Counted from the stretch's first letter, positions 28,901-35,494 are shown. The stretch is DNA of 64,000 bases from Ga0077555 sp963741565 (GCA_963741565.1 CAVUIK010000019.1:176503-240502); one strand, 5' to 3'. The notes: generated from the letters alone by a model not told the origin. Translations and numbers: made by a program.

Positions 28901-30151
28901 AGTGAGGTTATGATACTGTTTCGTCAGGACGCCCGAAACGACCGTGTAGAGGTGACCCTGGGCGTCAATGTCACGAATAAAGAACCCGACATCGCCCTGA
29001 GCCACCGTGCCGGTTCCGGTAACAGGATTGTAAGTTCCCGCGGCAAAGGCATCCCAGCGGATACGAACTTCAGCGTTCTCAATTCGAACTGACGGATCAT
29101 CACCGTTAATGGCAAAGTTCAATGTCGGGTCTTGACCGGCGTTCGGATTGGTGTCGATGACCGACAAGACCGTGGCGCGCAGATCAATTGCGGTCCCGCC
29201 GACAAATCCGGCGTTGGCCCACACAACAGTGGCGCCAACCATCTTCGTGGTATCGGTGATGTGAAGGGTTGTGCTGCCAGCGGTGCCAGCAGCAACGATG
29301 TTGCCTAAGGAGTCGCGACCGAATGCAGCCACAACGGCGCCGGTGTTGTTGCGCACGACAGGCAGTGTGGCGGCAGAAATGCTGAACGGCGCCAGGACAC
29401 CATTCCATTCCGGCGCATCGATCAACCCCGCTTCGATCAAACCAATGCGCTTTTCCAGATCCCAGTCGCCGCCTTTGTCGGCCGCCCCCGTCGCGTCATC
29501 AGAGGCGGCGACGTCGGCGCCGGTCGCCGACGCGAGCGCATCAACGAACGCCGCGCCACCAGCGCCTCCACTGACGTCGCAGCCATAGAGCAGAATGTCG
29601 GCATCGCTCGAAAGTGCGGCGCGGATGCGGGCGAGCTCGTCACGGTGTGTGCCTGCGATGCTCGCCTGTGTCAGATGGGTGTTGCCAAGGTCGAGTCGCC
29701 CGTCGCTGCCATGGCTGACGATATGAATGGCGGCGACGTCTTGCCGACCGTCGAGATAGCTTGCGATCTGCGCGACACCGTCCCGGCCTGCCTCGAGAAC
29801 CACGATTTCGGCCCCCGCCGGCGCCGCCGCCGCGATGATGGCGGCGTCGTGGACAGCACTATCGATGAACACGATGTTGGCGCCAGCTGATCGCGCAGCC
29901 AGAATCCCGCTAGCGTCGATGGTCGGTCCGATGTCCGCCGAGTTGATCGCCTGCGAGAGCGCGCGCACGGCGGCCAGGGACAGTGCCTCCTCAGCTGGCG
30001 CCGCGGTCGCGTCTGCGGTCGCGACAGGTTCGCCCACCGTCTGATCGACCGTCGCCGCGAGTGCCGCGTCGAAGGCGATCCGAGGCTCGAGCGCGCGATA
30101 GACCGGGGCGGCAACAATTTCGACGTCGAGGGCGTTGGGCTTGGACGACAT
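19949..30151 (-). CDS. Giant DUF4347/cadherin-VCBS repeat surface protein
   Basis: This gene encodes about 3400 residues. The N-terminus has the LEPRIAFDAA motif (about residue 21) found in large exported proteins. A DUF4347-like domain follows at about 93-245 (VFIDSAVHDAA...HIVSHGSDGRLDLG...LLYGCDV). The bulk is a chain of cadherin-like and VCBS-type beta modules with recurrent NDAP linkers and calcium-ligand-like Asp clusters (FTDAEGDD, SDGNGGTDTA). It also has two or three choice-of-anchor-like segments (NLVVNGSLEDTAF, LVLNGNFETGF). No RTX nonapeptides and no classical signal peptide are seen, so type I secretion is inferred from architecture only. The start is uncertain: ATG 30151 begins just before the LEPR region; ATG 30205 and TTG 30238 are alternatives. 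A truncated integrase lies upstream. Confidence 0.9.
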   Translation of the reverse strand: MSSKPNALDVEIVAAPVYRALEPRIAFDAALAATVDQTVGEPVATADATAAPAEEALSLAAVRALSQAINSADIGPTIDASGILAARSAGANIVFIDSAVHDAAIIAAAAPAGAEIVVLEAGRDGVAQIASYLDGRQDVAAIHIVSHGSDGRLDLGNTHLTQASIAGTHRDELARIRAALSSDADILLYGCDVSGGAGGAAFVDALASATGADVAASDDATGAADKGGDWDLEKRIGLIEAGLIDAPEWNGVLAPFSISAATLPVVRNNTGAVVAAFGRDSLGNIVAAGTAGSTTLHITDTTKMVGATVVWANAGFVGGTAIDLRATVLSVIDTNPNAGQDPTLNFAINGDDPSVRIENAEVRIRWDAFAAGTYNPVTGTGTVAQGDVGFFIRDIDAQGHLYTVVSGVLTKQYHNLTGIKPQESVRADLDELDKYTTESLATTHLTVGLNIDPDTGATVIDPLHSSFGKITATNLFDTENAASVSGVKFNWNNVSAWEVTYRVAPPPGTVLLDGPFTFNGIADTSLTGVSHGQRFFDHDGDGDLTFASAYTVAMRNLDLDASNNTIAGTGYVNTFAEGGAAVSIVDTDVDITGLDTRIVSATITLTNTLAGDQLLVSGSTAASGTVNGLTFTLGVNGSGQITVQLTGSTTDPTVYETALQQITFNNTSEAPSGVNRQINVSFSNGTVSSNTALSTIHVTAENDAPIDGDESNTVTEDISLTVADGATGDLLDIATDADGDTLSITDFTITGVSGLHAAGSSVTIPGVGAIQINANGSYSFAPAANYTGAIPTITYTVSDGNGGTDTSTLTLVIAPANDAPKGTDKTITVLEDDSHTFTAADFGFTDPNDSPAHNFLEVIITTLPATGTLEFGGAPVTVGQVIPVAAIGTLVWTAPANLFAAGIASFEFQVVDDSGPAANLVVNGSLEDTAFTAPNTYIPDYYSMTPPTAADINPVGLEGWSRVVTLQPSGGPSPYYVLQSTALVRDDDAATTDTPYGDQFGYFANVYQTISGLTPGATYVISGDAIVNALNPFSTANFQLDVYDGAAFNGTIDNTGGANPATIATGRLNSAIDGSDPAWRNLTYAVVAPASGSISLVVIKQSIGMAFCNWDNISVTPAVSANTDLAPNTITFDVDPINDAPVVDLDGPPILTNLVLNGNFETGFTFPGDGANPFTGWMNNNFANYAEIGPWAPGTDGANVLDMESGLPGNMDFQQAIAGLSNGQTTSLTFDTINYNSLYTGNGIDVYFGGVLLGSVSSTVAWETTTFAVTGGMGDGSNVLRFVGTGPEDSAGLAIDSIQINVPVDAGPYETTYIENGPGVPIADVTAHVTDVDDTNIELAIITLTDAQAGDLLAAGVMPAGIIASAYDPVTHTITLTGSATLADYSAAIQAITFTNTTDTPSTADRHVAVTVNDGDLASNTAVATIHVVPVNDAPTGTPANHASADGQTVSIDVGTAFTDAEGDDIDFTISGLPSGLTYDPQTGVITGTLGPNVSQGGAGGVYTISVDATDGIATTSRTFTFTVINPVPVAANDSGTTNENAVQLLGNVKTNDHDGGLDSDSLIVTSGQNDSGGALTIGSEVTLPSGAKLTLNANGTYTYRPNGAFESLDLDENATDTFTYTTSDDQGGTSTATVTITIDGRNDAPQAGVLPNVTGQDGDTVNLNLGALFTDPDVEPLAFTISGLPAGLTYNPATGLVTGQIDFSSSQNGLFAAPGGGTIYLIQVSVSDGDAEITRTFQYKVTNPAPVAVADTNSVGEDGPAATGSLLPNDRDGVNDSDTLTLVSALDSAGQGIAFGTQVTLPSGALLTLNSNGSYSYDPNASFESLDTSETATDTFTYTISDGQGGTATATVTITITGANDAPIATDNTGAVKEEGPLTDSGNVISDDDGFGVDGDPDVEPLHISAVNGTPVSGATSITGTYGTLVINPNGSYVYTLDNSNPTVQALQNGETLTENFGYTVSVTAPDLSTNGSLEGTAPAVDRNMHNAMLPPNWLLYQTPDVFNSATNFNGYSWAPTPDGGDFLHGIGVGGYQEGFQQILNDLVPGQEYSINFSQAIAANGYGPSGDGHWQVSFGSQTQSAASMTTPALGTAFSWQAQSLTFTATSTSQTLLFFAVGNSGANRVDLGIDGISIQAVGGTGLAASANLAITINGTNDVPVAVNDVGDVGEDDASVSGNIITMAPGSDSDVDSDPLTVTLANQAGTAITIGTPFTVAGGGLLTLNGDGSYSFEPGTAYNGLDAGETATETVTYTVSDGNGGTDTAQLVITIIGANDAPVVIDPSNPGTPSNPIPATDPANIIPDVSRNDGQPLVPIQVATFVVDPDAEPLTFAVDPSTPGWIVIDPVTGELTGTPPANASQTSNTGNPGAYLITITATDPEGAVVTTTVTLTLVNLDPVALDDAGSLGEDATSVTGNVLTDAVTGDADTAPDSDPLLVVSAAQGTSPITIGTPFTVAGGGLLTLNGDGSYSFEPGTAYNGLDAGETATETVTYTVSDGNGGTDTAQLVITIIGANDAPVVIDPSNPGTPSNPIPATDPANIIPDVSRNDGQPLVPIQVATFVVDPDAEPLTFAVDPSTPGWIVIDPVTGELTGTPPANASQTSNTGNPGAYLITITATDPEGAVVTTTVTLTLVNLDPVALDDAGSLAEDATSVTGNVLTDAVTGDADTAPDSDPLLVVSAAQGTSPITIGTPFTVAGGGLLTLNGDGSYSFEPGTAYNGLDAGETATETVTYTVSDGNGGTDTAQLVITIIGANDAPVVIDPSNPGTPSNPIPATDPANIIPDVSRNDGQPLVPIQVATFVVDPDAEPLTFAVDPSTPGWIVIDPVTGELTGTPPANASQTSNTGNPGAYLITITATDPEGAVVTTTVTLTLVNLDPVALDDAGSLGEDATSVTGNVLTDAVTGDADTAPDSDPLLVVSAAQGISPITIGTPFTVAGGGLLTLNGDGSYSFEPGTAYNGLDAGETATETVTYTVSDGNGGTDTAQLVITIIGANDAPVGGGQSVATAEDTTLSGLLPVATDIDGDALTYSLGSTLPKHGTVTVNPDGSYIYTPVADYNGPDSFTYGVSDGTVTVVMTVTITVTPVNDAPVALDDRGQSDRGAPTTLAVLINDRDTDHDSMTVVLATADHGTVAINPDGTITYTPQWGLEGQDVIHYRISDGKGGFADAVVRMAVTADPSTRLPDAPIVAAPSLATVAERPSVSGMVVDTVRATRPQGATAVPAVHGIVVDTVRDLTREIESGATRPATGSDVAGLSNFSIKFSNVSSDAVVSIETFVRKGLLIVHLGASDNMSRDGAIEWKVQRADGRPMPDWLQFAGPSVLMGERAANEEAIDLRLTAILPDGTTVVREVRIIATTGELQPLRFSRQGAIAPFWEQIPTEPLLRRSQVEALGRLLEAAE
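21163..23535 (-). repeat. 3.3 tandem copies of a 720-bp coding repeat
   Basis: Within the giant gene a 720-bp unit (240 codons) recurs with exact period. Equivalent positions are 21163, 21883, 22603 and 23323, the last copy being cut at about 23535. Comparing copies by eye I find only a handful of substitutions, such as ctatcg/ctgtcg near 22858 and gccaag/ggcaag near 22211. Each unit carries one VCBS-like module (TVTYTVSDGNGGTDTAQLV) and one PGTPSNP-linked cadherin-like module. The near identity points to recent duplication or ongoing homogenisation. Confidence 0.95.
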
Positions 30152-30415
30152 GGGAGGTCTCTCTCGGGCGTGGGAACGCGTGGAGTTGCGGGAGGATCGC
30201 GGCATAACAACAATCTCTAGTTGATGACAATGTAGCAACCCATGGTTGCGTCTTAGTAAATGAAATCTCTTGCCTTGCGCCTTGCCGCGTAGAAATCATC
30301 GCTGACGGCTCACTTGATCCCGCTAAAATCGTTATTACTTTGTGGCGACCTCGATGTGGCCCAAAGGTCACAAGCCATGAAAATCTACCTAAAGATGTAT
30401 TGCCTGGGTTGCTGT

Positions 30416-31054
30416 TCATCGCCAACCTGATGTGCGCAATGCCTGCAACTTTTTGGTGTGGTGTGGGTCGCGTTCGGTATTGGCCACTTCGAATTCGTCG
30501 CCGCTGGGATGGCCCGAGGCGCGCGCCCAATCGAGGAGGTTGCGCAGCCGCTGGCGGAGGCGACGCGCGGTTCCCGGTTTCGTCACCCAGATCGGCGAGA
30601 GCACCGCCAAGACGTCGGCCGTCGTCACGGTGTCGATTGGCTTCTTGCCCATCACCGGGAACGCGTAGTCGATCAGCTGGTTGATCCAGAGCTGGATGTG
30701 CTTGGCGTTCTTCAACTGCGCCTTGCGCAACCGGTGCACTTCTTGCGCGCACACCTCGAAGCTCGGTGCCGGCGGTAGCACGACAACCATCCTCGCCTGC
30801 TTATCGGCGACCGGATCGATGCCCCGGTAGAGCTTGGCGCGATACTCGACGGCCGCTTTCCGCGACACCTTGTGCAAAGGGCCGAGGCCGAACTCGCGCA
30901 TTCGGCCATTGGCCCGCACCCGGAGTGTCCATCGCTTGGTTCCTGATTCGCTGATCTCGAGATAGAGCCCGCCGCCGTCGGCGTGCCAGCCGGGCTCGCT
31001 GAGGTTCTGCACGGCGAGGTGGGTCAGTTGATTGATGCGGTGGCCAGTCGCCAT
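30416..31054 (-). pseudogene. Truncated P4-type tyrosine integrase
   Basis: The ATG at 31054, with GGAGAACGACG before it, starts a 212-residue protein that matches only the front half of a P4-type integrase. It has the arm-binding N-terminal domain (NLSEPGWHADGGGLYLEISE, FGLGPLHKVS) and the core-binding domain (QLWINQLIDYAFPVMGKKPI, ARRLRQRLRNLLDWARASG). It parallels the intact integrase at 56.9 kb until about 30480, where similarity stops. The whole catalytic domain with its Arg, HxxR and Tyr is missing. It lies downstream of the tRNA-Sec 3' end in the same orientation, the standard place for such an integrase. Confidence 0.85.
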
Positions 31055-31082
31055 CGTCGTTCTCCGCAAGCTGCGTGACTGT

Positions 31083-31113
31083 GGCGGATGGACGGGAGTC
31101 GAACCCACGCATT
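31083..31113 (-). other. tRNA 3'-end-like sequence, putative att remnant
   Basis: The minus strand has a T-arm-like GTGGGTTCGACTCC followed by CCATCCGCCA, resembling the last 30 bases of a tRNA with CCA but with no matching 5' half. The 14-base core (31095-31108) is identical to the T-arm of tRNA-Sec (31275-31288), 180 bp away. It lies between tRNA-Sec and the truncated integrase, where an attachment-site copy would be expected. Confidence 0.5.
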
Positions 31114-31263
31114 CTCGCACTCGAAAAAGAGGGTGCTGTCGGGCTGTGTCGGGCTTCTGTCTGTCGTCAAAATATACGATAAATCACTGAAACAGCACGA
31201 TAAAAGATAGATCGAAGTGCCGTTGTGTTGCGCTAGGTTCTGCGACAATAATTAGTCAGAATA

Positions 31264-31355
31264 CGGAGGAGGCAGGAGTCGAACCCACCAAGAGCCGTCT
31301 TGCGACCCTCCCCGGATTTGAAGTCCGGACGCCCCACCGGGGACGATTCTCCTCC
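31264..31355 (-). tRNA. selC: tRNA-Sec (selenocysteine, anticodon TCA)
   Basis: The minus strand gives a long class II tRNA. GGAGGAG at the 5' end pairs with CTCCTCC, followed by discriminator G. The anticodon arm is CCGGA-CTTCAAA-TCCGG with anticodon TCA. The variable arm is very long (GGGAGGGTCGCAAGACGGCTC region) and the T-loop is GGTTCGACTCC. The UCA anticodon, extended variable arm and the selA gene 175 bp upstream identify it as selenocysteine tRNA. CCA is not encoded. selC is a known hot spot for P4-type islands. Confidence 0.93.
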
Positions 31356-31530
31356 GCGCTGCCTGGCCGCGAGCGGGGCCAGCAAGGCGATCAGAACGGC
31401 ATAGGGCGGGGGCTTGTCAAGACGCGGTGGGCGGCGCACGAGGAGCGCCGCGGTGGCCATCGGAGCCAGAGCAATCAAGGTGGCGTTATGTGATCGTCAC
31501 CGCATGCAGCGCCAATGTCAGGCGCCTTTG

Positions 31531-32970
31531 TCACGAGGACGTCGGCGCGGTGGCGTCCGCGAGCGGCAGCGCGAGAGCGGCGAGTTGCGCGACGAAGGCC
31601 GCTTCGTCGTCGAGGCAGCGCAGGTCCATGACCACGGCGCCCTTCTCGATCCGGCCAATGACCGGGATCGGCAGGCGACGGAAGGCTGCGGCCAGAGCCT
31701 CAAGCTGGCGGCCAGCGCCGGCGCGGGTGCGCGGCGTGAGCGCGAGGGCGACACTCGGCAAAGTTTCGAGAGGGAGTGCGCCGGAGCCGATCTGGCTGGC
31801 GCAGTCGCGCGGCGCGATCTCGAAGAACGAGCCGAGCGCGGCGGTCAGCGGCGGGATCAGACGTGCAGCCAGGGCTTCCACGTCGGCGATCGCGCGCGTG
31901 AGCATGCGCAGCGTCGGCAGCGTTTCGGGAAGGCGGTCAGGATCGCTGTAGAGGCGCAGCGTCGCCTCGAGGGCCGCAAGGCGCACCTTGTCGAGGCGGA
32001 CGGCGCGCTTCAGCGGGTTTCTTGCGCACGCGGCGACGAGATCCTTGCGGCCCACGATGAAGCCCGTCTGCGGCCCGCCAAGCAGCTTGTCGCCGGAGAA
32101 TGTCACGATGTCGGCGCCATCCTTGAGGGCGTCGGATACGGTGCGCTCGCGCTTCAGGCCGTAACGGGTGAGGTCGACGAGTGTGCCGGAGCCGAGATCA
32201 TCGATCAGCGGAATGGCCTTCTCGCGGGCGAGCGGGGCGAGTTCGGCGGCCGTCACTTCCTTGGTGAAGCCTTGGATCATATAGTTGGAGGTATGCACCT
32301 TCATGAGCAGTGCGGTGTCGGGGCCAACTGCGCTAACGTAGTCCTTGAGGTGCGTGCGGTTCGTGGTGCCGACCTCGCGCAGCCGAGTGCCGGCGCGGGC
32401 CATGATGTCGGGGATGCGGAAAGCGCCGCCAATTTCGATCAACTCACCGCGCGAGACGATGGTTTCGCGGCCCGCGCCAAGCGCGTTCAGAACGAGGAGG
32501 ACGGCGGCGGCGTTGTTGTTGACGACGATGGCGTCCTCGGCCCCGGTCAGCGCGCAGACAAGGCCGCGCACAGCGTCGTCGCGCTCGCCGCGCCCGCCCG
32601 TCCCGAGGTCGAACTCGAGGGCGGCCGGATAGCGCATGGCCATGCTCGCGGCCGCGATGGCGGCCTCGGGCAGCACGGCGCGACCGAGGTTCGTGTGCAG
32701 GACCGTGCCCGTGAGATTGAAGACACGGCGCAGGTTCGGCGCGTCGGCGGCCGCCAGCCGCTCGGCTGCGGCATGCGCCATCAGGGGAACCAGAGTGGCG
32801 CGGTCGGTGGTGGGCGCAACGCCGGCGCGCGCCCGCGTGCGATGATCGCCGAGCGTCGTGCGGACGGCGGCGACGACGGCGGTACGGCCAAATCGCGCTG
32901 CTGCGGTGCGCGCAATCGGGTCATTGAGGACCTCGTCGACGGAGGGGAGCGGGCTTTTCTGGTTGCTCAT
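31531..32970 (-). CDS. selA: L-seryl-tRNA(Sec) selenium transferase
   Basis: SelA is a PLP enzyme that converts seryl-tRNA(Sec) to selenocysteinyl-tRNA(Sec) using selenophosphate. The product has 479 residues. The PLP-lysine motif is FSGDKLLGGPQTG (about residue 300), preceded by the typical NNNAAAVLL and IDDLGSGTL segments. The N-terminal domain with LPSVDEVLNDP and FNLTGTVLHTNLGRA is standard. It lies just upstream of its substrate tRNA gene on the same strand. selB and selD are not in the window, and I see no selenoprotein gene here. Confidence 0.95.
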   Translation of the reverse strand: MSNQKSPLPSVDEVLNDPIARTAAARFGRTAVVAAVRTTLGDHRTRARAGVAPTTDRATLVPLMAHAAAERLAAADAPNLRRVFNLTGTVLHTNLGRAVLPEAAIAAASMAMRYPAALEFDLGTGGRGERDDAVRGLVCALTGAEDAIVVNNNAAAVLLVLNALGAGRETIVSRGELIEIGGAFRIPDIMARAGTRLREVGTTNRTHLKDYVSAVGPDTALLMKVHTSNYMIQGFTKEVTAAELAPLAREKAIPLIDDLGSGTLVDLTRYGLKRERTVSDALKDGADIVTFSGDKLLGGPQTGFIVGRKDLVAACARNPLKRAVRLDKVRLAALEATLRLYSDPDRLPETLPTLRMLTRAIADVEALAARLIPPLTAALGSFFEIAPRDCASQIGSGALPLETLPSVALALTPRTRAGAGRQLEALAAAFRRLPIPVIGRIEKGAVVMDLRCLDDEAAFVAQLAALALPLADATAPTSS

Positions 32971-33024
32971 CGGGGCGGTATACGCTTCGGTTCCGAATAG
33001 GGCGGGGGACGTTGCTGTTGTGGC

Positions 33025-33555
33025 ATGACCGCGCCCAGACGGGCATCGAATTCAACGATTGACATCAACGGATGGGCCGCCCGCCGGGCGCACCATTTCG
33101 AACGGACCGGCGTGCAGCTGATGCAACTCTTCGATGCGCTTTGGCCTCATCTGGTGATGTTCGTGTCTGCGTTCGGCGCGGCGACGTTGCTGCCAATGGC
33201 GTCGGAAATTGTGCTCATTGCTCAGATAAGGGCTGGCCTGAGCAATGTCTGGTTGTTGCTGGCCAGTGCGACAATTGGGAACGTCGGTGGGTCTTGCTTC
33301 AACTGGTGGCTGGGCCGCGGGGTCACCCGATTCCAAGGGCGCCGCTGGTTTCCGTTCACGGCCGACGACATCGCGGCAGCCGGTTGCCGGTTCGAGCGCT
33401 ATGGCCGCTGGTCGCTGTTGTTCGCGTGGTTACCGGTTATCGGCGATCCCTTGACGTTCATTGCTGGCGTCCTGCGGGTCCCGCTGCGTTGGTTTCTTCC
33501 CCTCGTCACAATTGGCAAGGGGCTTCGTTACTTGGTCTTGGTCAATACTGTGTAG
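33025..33555 (+). CDS. YqaA-like (SNARE-associated/VTT family) membrane protein
   Basis: This is a 176-residue inner-membrane protein. Its core resembles YqaA of the DedA/VTT superfamily: FVSAFGAATLLPMASEIVLI, then NVGGSCFNWWLGRGV, FERYGRWSLLFAWLPVIGDPLTFIAGVLRVPLRWFLPLVTIGK split over several segments. The glycine-rich ASATIGNVGGS and GDPLTFIAG stretches are the re-entrant-loop motifs. An unusual hydrophilic N-terminus precedes them; the ATG at 33121 would remove it and give 144 residues, closer to family length. The role is unknown. Confidence 0.8.
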   Translation: MTAPRRASNSTIDINGWAARRAHHFERTGVQLMQLFDALWPHLVMFVSAFGAATLLPMASEIVLIAQIRAGLSNVWLLLASATIGNVGGSCFNWWLGRGVTRFQGRRWFPFTADDIAAAGCRFERYGRWSLLFAWLPVIGDPLTFIAGVLRVPLRWFLPLVTIGKGLRYLVLVNTV

Positions 33556-33740
33556 TGTCTTCCCGCTCTAGATCGTGACTTGCTTTCTGCGACAAACGGG
33601 CTCATATAAGACCGTCGAACTCGCTATGGCGCGCACTACACGACAGCACCAATGTGGCTGAACTTGTTACCACTCCATTGCGTGATTTGACGGCTGCTGG
33701 CAATTGGGCTGGCGGCCGAGGCCAGCATTGGAGAACTTGA

Positions 33741-33944
33741 ATGTCGACTGGCACGGTGAAGTGGTTCAATACGCAAAAAGGTTACGGCTTCATCCAGCCG
33801 GATGAGGGCGGTAACGACGTCTTCGTGCACATCTCGGCTGTTGAGCGGGCAGGCCTGACGGGTCTCCGCGAGGGCCAAAAGATCACTTACGAGATCGAGA
33901 AGGGCCGTAACGGCAAAAGTGCCGCGGTCAATTTGAAGACCTGA
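33741..33944 (+). CDS. Cold-shock domain protein (CspA family)
   Basis: This is a 67-residue single cold-shock domain that binds single-stranded RNA and DNA. Both RNP motifs are present: KGYGFIQPD (RNP1) and DVFVHISAV (RNP2), after GTVKWFNTQ. The ATG follows GGAGAACTTGA. It is flanked by a 185-bp leader region and a strong terminator, so it is probably monocistronic. Confidence 0.96.
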   Translation: MSTGTVKWFNTQKGYGFIQPDEGGNDVFVHISAVERAGLTGLREGQKITYEIEKGRNGKSAAVNLKT

Positions 33945-33965
33945 AGGTCATCACGGAACGATCGA

Positions 33966-33995
33966 GGGGCGGGCCCCAAGTCCGCCCCGTTTTTG
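33966..33995 (+). terminator. Rho-independent terminator after the cold-shock gene
   Basis: GGGGCGG (33966-33972) pairs with CCGCCCC (33982-33988) over a 9-base loop, followed by GTTTTTG. It starts 21 bp after the cold-shock stop codon. Confidence 0.85.
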
Positions 33996-34047
33996 TTGGC
34001 GCTGCGGGCGCAGGGCGCGCCACGTCTGCAGCGATGAAGGAGTGGGA

Positions 34048-34341
34048 ATGGCCAAAGAAGAAATGCTCGAATTCGAAGGTGTCGTGGCGGAAGTTCTGCC
34101 GGACGCGCGCTGTCGCGTGCAACTCGAGAACGGGCACGAGGTCATCGCCTACACTTCGGGCCGGATGAAAAAGAACCGTATTCGGATCCTGGCCGGCGAC
34201 AAGGTTACGGTGGAGATGACGCCGTATGACCTGACCAAGGGGCGGATTAATTTCCGTCACAAGGATACCCGCAGCGGTCCGCCTCCTGGCGCGACCGGAC
34301 CGGGCGGTGGCCAACGCCGCCCGCCGCAACGGCGCCGGTGA
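34048..34341 (+). CDS. infA: Translation initiation factor IF-1 with C-terminal extension
   Basis: IF-1 binds the ribosomal A site during initiation. Residues 1-72 are a standard OB-fold IF-1 (MAKEEMLEFEGVVAEVLPDA, YTSGRMKKNRIRI, GDKVTVEMTPYDLTKGRI). After about residue 72 the protein runs on for some 25 residues of Gly, Pro, Gln and Arg (GPPPGATGPGGGQRR, PPQRRR), giving 97 instead of about 72. The ATG at 34048 follows GAAGGAGTGGGA. A terminator follows the stop. Confidence 0.95.
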   Translation: MAKEEMLEFEGVVAEVLPDARCRVQLENGHEVIAYTSGRMKKNRIRILAGDKVTVEMTPYDLTKGRINFRHKDTRSGPPPGATGPGGGQRRPPQRRR

Positions 34342-34361
34342 ACCGCCTCGATTGGAGGATT

Positions 34362-34392
34362 AAGAGCGACCGGTCCGGCCGCTCTTTCGTTT
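34362..34392 (+). terminator. Rho-independent terminator after infA
   Basis: AAGAGCG (34362-34368) pairs with CGCTCTT (34380-34386) and is followed by TCGTTT. It lies about 20 bp past the infA stop. Confidence 0.75.
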
Positions 34393-34463
34393 AGGCGGCC
34401 AGTTCGAAGGAACGCGAGCGCGGTTCGTGCCGCTATTGCGTTTGGCGGCCAGTTCGACACCCG

Positions 34464-34931
34464 TTACGAGCGACGGCCGGCGATGGCGCTGTAGATCAGC
34501 GCGGTTGCGATACCGAAGCCGCCGAGCAGCAGAGCGACGGCCAGCATCCGCTTCGGGTCGCCACCGCTAAACAATGCGATCTGCGCGGCATTGGTTACGC
34601 CGAGCGCCTTGCGGATGATCGGCAGCAGCGTCCAGTTGCTGATCAGCGTGATCAATAGCCCGTAAATCAAACCCTTCAGCCACATGGCACCGGGGAGCTT
34701 GTCGTGGATCAGTGCGAACAGGGCCCCCCACAGGCCGCCCCAGAACATGCCGTTGACGATGGTGGGCACACCGAGCGGGCCATAGGGCTTCATGTTCCAG
34801 GCTTGTGTTGTGGGTGGAAACAAGCCGAGATAGTTGGCGAAAACATAAACGATCGCCTGATGCACGGTGACGACGGCAATGGCGGCTGCAATGAAGCCAA
34901 GTAACGGATTGCGGGCAAGTTGGGCTTGCAT
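34464..34931 (-). CDS. Conserved-looking four-helix membrane protein, unknown function
   Basis: I do not recognise this 155-residue protein. It has about four hydrophobic segments: LLGFIAAAIAVVTVHQAIVYVF (near 10-31), NGMFWGGLWGALFALI, GLIYGLLITLISNWTLLPII and AVALLLGGFGIATALIYSAI. It ends in a short basic tail. An AGGGAGATCACC site precedes the ATG. It stands alone between infA and the Rieske gene. Confidence 0.75.
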   Translation of the reverse strand: MQAQLARNPLLGFIAAAIAVVTVHQAIVYVFANYLGLFPPTTQAWNMKPYGPLGVPTIVNGMFWGGLWGALFALIHDKLPGAMWLKGLIYGLLITLISNWTLLPIIRKALGVTNAAQIALFSGGDPKRMLAVALLLGGFGIATALIYSAIAGRRS

Positions 34932-35073
34932 GGTGATCTCCCTGCGGCGCCAAGGTTGAACGGCGACGGAGCCGCAGTATCAGGGCAAACCCTGAGTCGC
35001 GGGAAGGGCGTATCCACGCGCTGCACCATCACGGCCTCGTGATCATGCGCCAAGCTTTGTTGAATTTGGCTAA

Positions 35074-35487
35074 TTACGCCTCGATGACGATGTAGTCGTC
35101 CTCGACGGTAACCTTGAACGTCTCGGCGACGTAAGGACCTTCGACCAGTTTGGTGCCGGGCTCGACCGCGACATTGAACTTCATCAGGCGCAGGCGGCGC
35201 GGGTCGCACCAGGAGCGGCCGGTCTTGATGTCGAATTCCCATTGGTGCCAGGGGCAACGGATGATCTCGCCGCCGCGGGAGTAGTGATAGTCGCCGGGGC
35301 TGTCGGACTCGACGAGGCCGGTGATGACGCCATCAGCGAGATTGCCGCCCCTGTGTGGGCACGTCGCCGACAGAGCGTAGTAGTCGCCCTTCAGATTGAA
35401 GACGACGACGCCGCGGCCATCAACCGTGACCAGTTTGCGCTGGCCCGGCGCGATGTCCTGGGCCCGCGCGACGACGTGGCGTGCCAT
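35074..35487 (-). CDS. Rieske [2Fe-2S] ferredoxin-type protein
   Basis: This is a 137-residue single-domain Rieske protein that can carry electrons for an oxygenase or act as a sensor domain. The cluster ligands are visible: CPHRGG at about residue 45 and CPWHQWEFDIKTG about 30 residues later. There is no signal peptide or membrane helix, so it should be cytosolic. The ATG at 35487 lies 7 bp after the stop of an amidohydrolase on the same strand. Cotranscription suggests a joint catabolic step. Confidence 0.9.
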   Translation of the reverse strand: MARHVVARAQDIAPGQRKLVTVDGRGVVVFNLKGDYYALSATCPHRGGNLADGVITGLVESDSPGDYHYSRGGEIIRCPWHQWEFDIKTGRSWCDPRRLRLMKFNVAVEPGTKLVEGPYVAETFKVTVEDDYIVIEA

Positions 35488-35494
35488 GGCAGCG

